A stretch of 64,000 nt of DNA, taken from the NCBI RefSeq assembly GCF_016802725.1, contig NC_052668.1:9270001-9334000 (forward strand), read 5' to 3'. The notes below the pieces were generated by a model that worked only from the letters and a program-made list of their open reading frames with translations, was not told the DNA's origin and made no database searches. The position numbers were made by a program, and so were the translations under genes. This document shows, piece by piece, positions 57,606 to 64,000 of this stretch; the first letter of the stretch is position 1, and each line of letters begins with the position of its first letter. This DNA comes from Solenopsis invicta. Its lineage: Eukaryota; Arthropoda; Insecta; Hymenoptera; Formicidae.

Positions 57606-58920
57606 AGAGGTGTGATCAAAAAGGTGACTTTTCATTTTTATAAAAAAATATTCATTCATCCAAAATTATGTTATCCCCTTCAAAATAATCCCCCTCTGAT
57701 ACAATGCATTTGTGCCAGCGCTTTTTCCAGTCGTCAAAACATTTCTGAAATGCACTTTTGGGTATTGCCTTGAGCTCCTCCAGCGATGCAGCCTTAATCT
57801 TCTCAATCATCGCAAATCTTCGTCCTTTTATAGGCCTTTTCAATTTTGGGAAGAGAAAAAAGTCGCAGGGGGCCAAGTCTGGTGAATGCGGTGGCTGAGG
57901 CATGATGATAGTATTGTTTTTGGCCAAAAAAGTACTCACTAGTAACGACGTGTGCGCAGGTGCATTATCATGGTGCAGAATCCATGAATTTTCTTTCCAC
58001 ACTTCCGGACGTTTTTTTCTTATTGATTCACGCAAACGCCGCATAACCTCAAGGTAATACTCCTTGTTTACCGTACGACCTCGTGGTAGGAATTCTTGAT
58101 GTACAACGCCATGGTAATCAAAGAAAACTGTGAGCAACACCTTCACATTCGAACGAACTTGGCGTGCCTTTTTCGGTCTTGGCTCTCCTGGGCTCTTCCA
58201 CTGGGATGATTGGGCTTTGGTTTCGACGTCATAACCATATACCCATGTTTCGTCACCAGTTATAACCCTTTTGAGCAGATCAGGATCATCATTGACGTCG
58301 TTCAACATGTCTTGGGCGATGTTCATGCGATGCTGCTTCTGATCAAAATTAAACAGTTTTGGAACGAATTTCGCTGACACACATGTCATACCCAAAACAT
58401 CCATTAAAATTGATTGGCATGAGCCAAACGATATGTTAAGATCATCAGCTATTTCTCTAATCGTGATTCGACGATTTTTCAACACAATTTTTCTTTCACT
58501 TCCTAAATATTTTCGTCGGTTTTTGACGTGCTGGGACTTCCAGAGCGAGGTTCATCGTTAACATTTTCTCGGCCCTCTTGGAATAACTTATACCATTTAT
58601 AAACATTTTTTTTGCTCAAAGTTGACTCACCGTACGCTACTGTCAACATTTCAAGAGTTTTTAAACACTTAATACCATTTTTTACACAAAAATTAATACA
58701 AACTCTCTGCTCCATTATTTTCAACAGCAAAAAATCGCCGAGCACGCAAACACGAGTCTAACCTTTATGCCTCTCACATAAAAACAACACATGCTATATA
58801 GTCAAAACTGTGAACATATGATCGTGACGAGTGTACCAACACAAAAAAAAAAATTTTGAAATTAGAGTGTACAGAGCGCGCAAAATTCAAAAAGTCACCT
58901 TATTTTTTGATCACACCTCG
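57606..58920 (-). mobile_element. Mariner copy 2, 1315 bp, TA duplication
   Basis: It has the same length and ends as copy 1, on the opposite strand, with TA at 57604-57605 and 58921-58922. About 97% identical to copy 1 by eye. Catalytic blocks TGDETWVYGYD, HHDNAPAHT and SPDLAPCDFFLF look like the family consensus. One terminus is shortened by a few bases (GATCAAAAAGGTGAC). Confidence 0.88.
57652..58745 (-). pseudogene. Mariner transposase copy 2, stop and shared frameshift
   Basis: The N-terminal frame (58745-58503) ends at TAG in place of the CAG of copy 1, just after DENI. The same one-base deficit as in copy 1 then shifts the frame before VLKNRRITIREIADDLNISF. The second frame (58485-57652) is intact with all three catalytic aspartates. 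Confidence 0.85.
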
Positions 58921-58922
58921 TA

Positions 58923-59677
58923 TTTTCAAAATTTTACTTTCGACAAACATAAAATCTTTTACTATACTTGTTATAGAAGAATATAAAAAAAAGCTATTAG
59001 TTTATCTGTTTTTGGAATTCATTCAAGAATGATTTCAAAATATCAGAGTATGAAAAAAAATGGCAAAGGGCTGTTTTCCAGCTAGGACATGTTGTGTTAC
59101 ATTGTGTTATATTGTGTAAAGTACTTGTTGAAACGCAGTTTAGTTTTACAGTGTTACACAAGAGTGCATTATAATCTTCCATTTTTATTTTTAGAAGTAT
59201 TAAATGCATCTATAATAAAATCATCTTTTAGGAGAAACAAATTTTTCAGAATTTATGTTTAAATTAGTACTTTGATTCTTATAAGTCAAAAATCCATAGG
59301 CTTTATAAAAAGTTATGTTACAAAACTTTAGTTATAAGTTAAATTAATCGTAACTTGAACAGGATTTATATTTCATATATTTAAAAATTTATAAATAAAA
59401 ATTAAATTTTATGTAAATAAAATATTATTTATGTAAAATAGTTACTTTATTACTACAAATGATTATAGACTTCTATTTATAAAATAACAGAACAAAATTT
59501 TTTTTAAAGATTATAATTGTTAGCATAATTTGTTATTATAAAATATTCAAAGATAATTATTAATATTTAGTTTTATAAAATAAACATATAGCTTTAAACG
59601 TTACAAATTAACTGCAACAATTAATTAAAAAACAATATCATTCTTATCATAAAAACATTTATTTTCATTATAATCTA
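58923..59677. other. AT-rich stretch, weak structure
   Basis: GTTGTGTTACATTGTGTTA at 59090 resembles a TGTAACAC-rich hairpin at 61047-61111 on the other side of the next mariner. No coding sequence was recognised. Confidence 0.4.
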
Positions 59678-60944
59678 TTAGGTGTTAAACTTAATTCCTG
59701 CCGCTCGCTACTAGAGCATGCTGGCTCCAACGCTGGCGAGTTTCAACGATGAAGTCATATGTCTTTTGCAGTTTAGACATCGCTGAAAGTGATTCAATCT
59801 TCATAGATTAGATTTCTCGACGCCAAAGACATTTTCCGATCGACTGAAAATGAATCACGATGAGCTGTTTTTCCGATATGTGCTTCTTCATTACTTCGAC
59901 CTCAAGAAAACCACAGCTGAAGCGTATCGCTTATCCGAAATGTATAGTGATGAAATTCCATCGGAAAAAACATGTACAGTTTGGTTTGAATGCTTCCGAA
60001 ACGGTCATTTTGATGTGAGAGACAAAGAACGTCCAAGACAGCCGAAAAAATTTGAAGATGTCGAGCTACAAGAATTATTTGATGAGAATCCAACCCAAAC
60101 GCTTTTAGAGTTGTCAGAACAGTTAAACGTTACTCCAATGGCGGTTTCAAAACGCTTGTATGCCATGGAAAAAATTCATAAGAGAAATGGTTACCACATG
60201 AGTTGTCAGAAAATGCCATTTTGAATCGTTTGACTATTGCGACTTCTTTGCTTGCCAGGCAAAGAAAAAAGTTTTTTATGGCGCATCGTGACTGGCGATG
60301 AAAAATGGATTTATTTTGATAATCCCAAGCGGAAAAAATCATAGGTGGACCCCGGCCAACCATCCGCTTCAACGCCGAAGAGGAATATTCATGGGCATAA
60401 GACCTTGCTGTGCGTTTAGTGGGACCAGAAAGGTATGCTGTATTATGAACTCTTAGGTCCAAATGAAACCGTTACAGCTGATCGCTACCAACAGCAATTA
60501 TACCGATTGAGTGACGTATTGATGCAAAAAAGATCATCCGTAGTCAAAAATCAATGCAAAGTCATTTTGTTGCATAATAACGCTTGATCGCATGTCGCGA
60601 AAAGCGTAAAGCAGGTACTTCGCGGGCTTGAATGGAAAGTTCTGCCGCACCCAGCGTACTCTCCAGACTTGGCACCGTCAAATTACCATCTCTTCCAATC
60701 AATGCAACACGCACTTACGGACACACACTTCTCCAGTTATAACGAAGTCCAAAAATGGGTGGATGATTGGTTCGCCTCAAGAGATACCGCGTTCTACCGT
60801 CGTGGAATTGCCTTGTTGCCAGAGATAGGAGAAAGTAGTAGAAAATAAAGGAAATTACTTTGATTAAGGTATTCATTCATCTTCCCTTCAAAACAAATCG
60901 ATTTTATAGACAAAAAAACGGCAAAAATTAAGTTTAACGCCTAA
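59678..60944 (+). mobile_element. Mariner of a different subfamily, 1267 bp, TA duplication
   Basis: TTAGGTGTTAAACTTAATT and AATTAAGTTTAACGCCTAA are terminal inverted repeats flanked by TA (59676-59677 and 60945-60946). The size is right for a complete mariner. The transposase inside is broken and carries substitutions at two catalytic positions. Confidence 0.88.
59850..60848 (+). pseudogene. Mariner transposase with lost catalytic residues
   Basis: ATG at 59850 starts MNHDELFFRYVLLHYFDLKK, followed by the helix-turn-helix with VWFECFRNGHFDVRDKERPR and VTPMAVSKRLYAMEKIHKRN. The frame stops at 60222-60224. Downstream frames carry RIVTGDEKWIYFDNPKRKKS (first aspartate kept), then LLHNNA (the usual HDN aspartate is N) and SPDLAPSNYHLF (the usual third aspartate is N). 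Additional stops lie near 60343 and 60419. Confidence 0.83.
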
Positions 60945-61046
60945 TACTATATTGTTATATATTATATTTTTATTTTAGTATAACTATCTAACTTTTATAA
61001 ACGTTGATAGCATTGATGTGCATTGCACGCTAATACTTAGATTTTT

Positions 61047-61111
61047 GTCGTGTCAAGTAGTGTAACACCGTGTCACTGCTAGAACACGTGTTGGACACTG
61101 TGTTACACTAT
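61047..61111. repeat. TGTAACAC hairpin
   Basis: TAGTGTAACACCGTGTC at the left pairs with GACACTGTGTTACACTA at the right, with one mismatch and a loop of about 30 bp. Confidence 0.65.
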
Positions 61112-61357
61112 GGTCTCAGTGTAACTTGTTGAAAAAACCCCCAGGTTTTATTAATTTATCATAGATACATATATGTAATACTCCTATATTGCTAGAAGAG
61201 TATCGATCCTCAACCCAAACATTACAGTGCAGACGTATAATAGCCGCCTCTCTCTCGCGAACGGTCCAGCTGCTTTGTGCGCATGCGTTTACATTTTTTA
61301 AAACAACGTCGGGCAATATGTTCATGGTCATAACCAACATTCGGGATCTGTCATATG

Positions 61358-61415
61358 ACGCGTTGTATAACCGCAATAACCGTTACAGTTAGGTTGAATA
61401 CGTGTGTCCACAGTA
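61358..61415 (+). repeat. 3'-end fragment of LINE 1 family
   Basis: GCGTTGTATAACCGCAATAA, CCGTT and TTAGGTT(A/G)AATACG(C/T)GTGTCC match the last 60 bp of LINE 1 (12683-12731) with few changes. It is a severely 5'-truncated copy. Confidence 0.7.
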
Positions 61416-62576
61416 CATTTGATCCGATCTACGTCTTTTATGTATTTACTTATGTACCATCATTTGTCTTTTCTGAAAAAGATTACTGATGAGATGCTTT
61501 ATTTTATGAAGATTTGAAGAAATATTTACGAGATATTTTATGTCAAAATACGTCAGATTAAAGCATAAAATATTTCGTATTCCATTTTTGTCTATTTTAC
61601 TCGTACAACTTTTTTACAATAAATATTCTGAGGTATCAATGTAAATTAAATTTTAGGATCATTCCATTTAAAACAGTAATAATGACTTGCTTGAACTATC
61701 AAAAATGCTTCTATCTAAAAAGATCACATTTTCCTATTCCATATCTTATTCTCGAGATATTTTAAAACGTCAATTAAAATGGAAAACCCTGCATCTATAA
61801 TTTCAATCATTCTCTTCAAACATTATAATTAGTTAATTAACATTTATTCGTCGAAGGTACATTGCGAATAAACATTCGAGCACAATTGGGTAATTTTTTT
61901 TGTTTTGCGTTCTTTCCGTCTCATTTTCTAATGCTTTGTCTCTCGCTCACACTCACTCAATAGACGCGTTTGCGCATAATGAAGCTTGACCGTCCATGCC
62001 CATATTTGAAATTCGTGCATCTCTTTTTTATTAAGTTCGTGCCTCTCATTGTAAAAATACGAAACTAGCAATATAAGAGTATTACATATATGCATTGATA
62101 GCATCAAAAATTATTTTATACAAGTGAAAGTATTCATGTCTCTACTTTTCTTGTTTTTTTTTTCAGATTTATTGTAGTTTTTTTTTAAGTTATCAAGGAT
62201 CTCAATATTTTTATAAATTACTTGTTATTTTGCGATCTAACAACATAAAACTTTAAAGGTAACAATATTGATTCCGAATAAAAAGTATAATCTGCTCTGT
62301 AAAAAGAAAGATTTTTTAAAATAAATTATGTATAGCTCGTAAAAACTTAATCATTTCCACTCATTGTCAGTTAATCTATCCATTTTAAAACTGTAATTCA
62401 TAACATAGAATCCACATAAACTCATAGACGTCAAAAAAGGACTTATTTAGATTATTATTGGAACAAAGTTGGAACTGTAAATCTTTCATAAATTCTAAAT
62501 TTACATTAGGTTCATCCATAAAGACTTGTAGTATTTGTTTTAAATTTAAAGCTTTTAGTACACTCAGGCTGATATT
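61416..62576. other. AT-rich stretch, nothing recognised
   Basis: No coding frame or clear repeat was recognised. Confidence 0.4.
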
Positions 62577-62701
62577 TATAGTCGATTCTTATATTCAAGA
62601 TCGTCTTAAGTATCATCTTACGATGTCATCCACCAATCAGAAAGCCTTATTAGTATCTTAAAACATTACTTAAGATAATCTTGAAATAAGAATTGACTAT
62701 A
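62577..62701. repeat. Short MITE-like inverted repeat
   Basis: TATAGTCGATTCTTATATTC followed by AAGATCGTCTTAA pairs with TTAAGATAATCTT and GAAATAAGAATTGACTATA at the right end: roughly 32-bp arms with a few differences and a 60-bp loop. Confidence 0.7.
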
Positions 62702-64000
62702 ATAGCTGTAAATGCATATCAAAGATTTGTGTAATTGAATGGACAAGGAAATCTGAACCAAAATATGATACAGACTTTGTTTGATGTTTTACTCCAGTAG
62801 TCAAATGCAATATTCATTGGTTGAAATTGTAAGTTCTTGTTTAAACTTTTATCAAAACAAATACAAAGCATTCATTTTATATAAAATATCATGAAAATAG
62901 GGTGTCAAACACAATCATGTATGCAATTTTGAATTGGCTCAATTGTAAATGTGTTGCTATGGAACTATTCGGAAACATGTTTGAAACATTTGTATGAACG
63001 GCCGCACATGCGGATGCATCCAATAAATTACAATAATAAGCAAATTTAAATTTTATCATTGAGCGAGTTCAAGTCGGTAAAGTGACTATGTTAATACATT
63101 TATTGTTTTATGACTTTTCCAGATTTTCAATGACTTCCAGATCCATTTTTTAAATTTCATAACTTTTTCATGTTTTCCATAATATCCTTTAACTCTTTTT
63201 CCTTTAACAACTCTGTGAGTATATCTAATATGTCTATAATCAGTATATCATGTTTTAAAGAAACGTTAGATTAGATCAATCTATAAAAAAAAGTATATAT
63301 AAAAGTATAAATTTTAAAGCACAAACTATTCTCTGTTACAATTACTTAAATTTAAATTAAATAAAAAACTAATTTTTATTTTTAATTAATTAAAACAAAG
63401 AATCTTTATTTTCTTATAGACGTAAAATATTAAAAAATAAAATTAGAAAAGAAACAAGAACGATGATTTTCCTTCTCAAAATATATTATCCTACACATAA
63501 AAATACACAAATTTACAATTTAGAAAAATCGGAGATAGTGTCATACTACATATTTACCTTACTTTCATTTATCAATGTATAATATAATATAATGTCATAA
63601 ATTGAGAGCCTAACCCTACTAAAAAAGACACAAAAAAAGAAGTCTGTTTACATAAATTACAAAGCCATAATTATATTAATGGTTTAAGTATAGAATCAAA
63701 TGACAAAAACAAATCAATTTATAACATTATATGTATACATATAGGATTGAATATAACTAGTTAAAAAAATAAAAGTTAATTAATAGAATACAAATTCTAA
63801 TAAGACCAGGAAGTGTAATAACATTAAAATAATGAATACGGCATTACCAGTCAAAAGCAGATCTCAGTAATTTTTTCCAAATAAATTTATAAGACAGTTT
63901 TTCGGGATTAGGGGGGATAGTAGAGATGTGTACAAACATCAAATAAATATAATAATTAAATTAATTAACAATTTCGTAATATTATATTCGGATTTTTCTT
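62702..64000. other. AT-rich end of window, nothing recognised
   Basis: No gene, RNA or repeat was recognised in the last 1.3 kb. Confidence 0.4.

Overview
The window looks like insect nuclear DNA, most likely from an ant or another hymenopteran. The one host gene has metazoan introns, the background is AT-rich with dispersed TTAGG-like strings, and the transposon set (several mariners, TTAA-target elements, APE-type LINEs, a pogo-like element) is typical of that group. No bacterial, viral or CRISPR feature was seen.

Host gene. One conserved gene is readable: Ufl1, the UFM1-specific E3 ligase, on the minus strand. Four coding exons join in frame with GT/AG junctions: 34267-33690, 6108-5962, 5889-4534 and 2140-2276 (read 2276 to 2140). 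Together they encode about 738 residues, ending at a stop at 2140-2142. The last exon is short and lies behind a 2.26-kb intron. The first coding exon (about 25 residues by family comparison) was not found. The introns are very uneven: one of 72 bp, and one of about 27.6 kb (6109-33689) packed with nested mobile elements.

Large intron, 6.1-33.7 kb. In order it holds: a 6.3-kb RNase H-bearing LINE (6494-12756); a deleted mariner (13203-13721); a MITE shared with the 3' intron (14088-14585); a decayed mariner (14881-16102); an inverted dimer of a ~0.45-kb repeat (16140-18245); a palindrome holding two further elements (19550-22590); and a pair of inverted arms (22736-23020 / 31555-31824). Between those arms lie a Jockey-like RT fragment and a 7.4-kb CR1/Jockey-type LINE, itself split by a 2.7-kb Kolobok-like TTAA element (27184-29904). 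TTAA MITEs follow at 31987-32428 and 32646-33356.

Region 34.3-64 kb. This is either intron 1 or 5' flank of Ufl1. It contains a TTAA MITE, a GC-rich inverted repeat block (35.1-37.2 kb), an ~81-bp minisatellite, two 5S-rRNA-like repeats (one split by a mariner-derived foldback), and an IS630-like transposase remnant. It also has a 5.5-kb purine-rich LINE with a 14-bp target duplication (43863-49364) and a pogo-like transposase (50048-52672) split by a 1.09-kb solo-LTR-like insertion with a TGCT duplication. Two 1315-bp mariners share one frameshift (53533-54847, 57606-58920), and another mariner carries active-site substitutions (59678-60944). From 61.4 kb to the end the sequence is AT-rich with only small hairpins.

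Every transposon reading frame examined carries stops, frameshifts or catalytic substitutions, so the window reads as a TE graveyard inside and beside Ufl1. The best leads are the precise nested-insertion histories with internal empty-site controls, the foldback carrying a tRNA-like promoter in both arms, the shared mariner frameshift, and the strand-asymmetric purine-rich LINE. I did not find a clearly new functional system.
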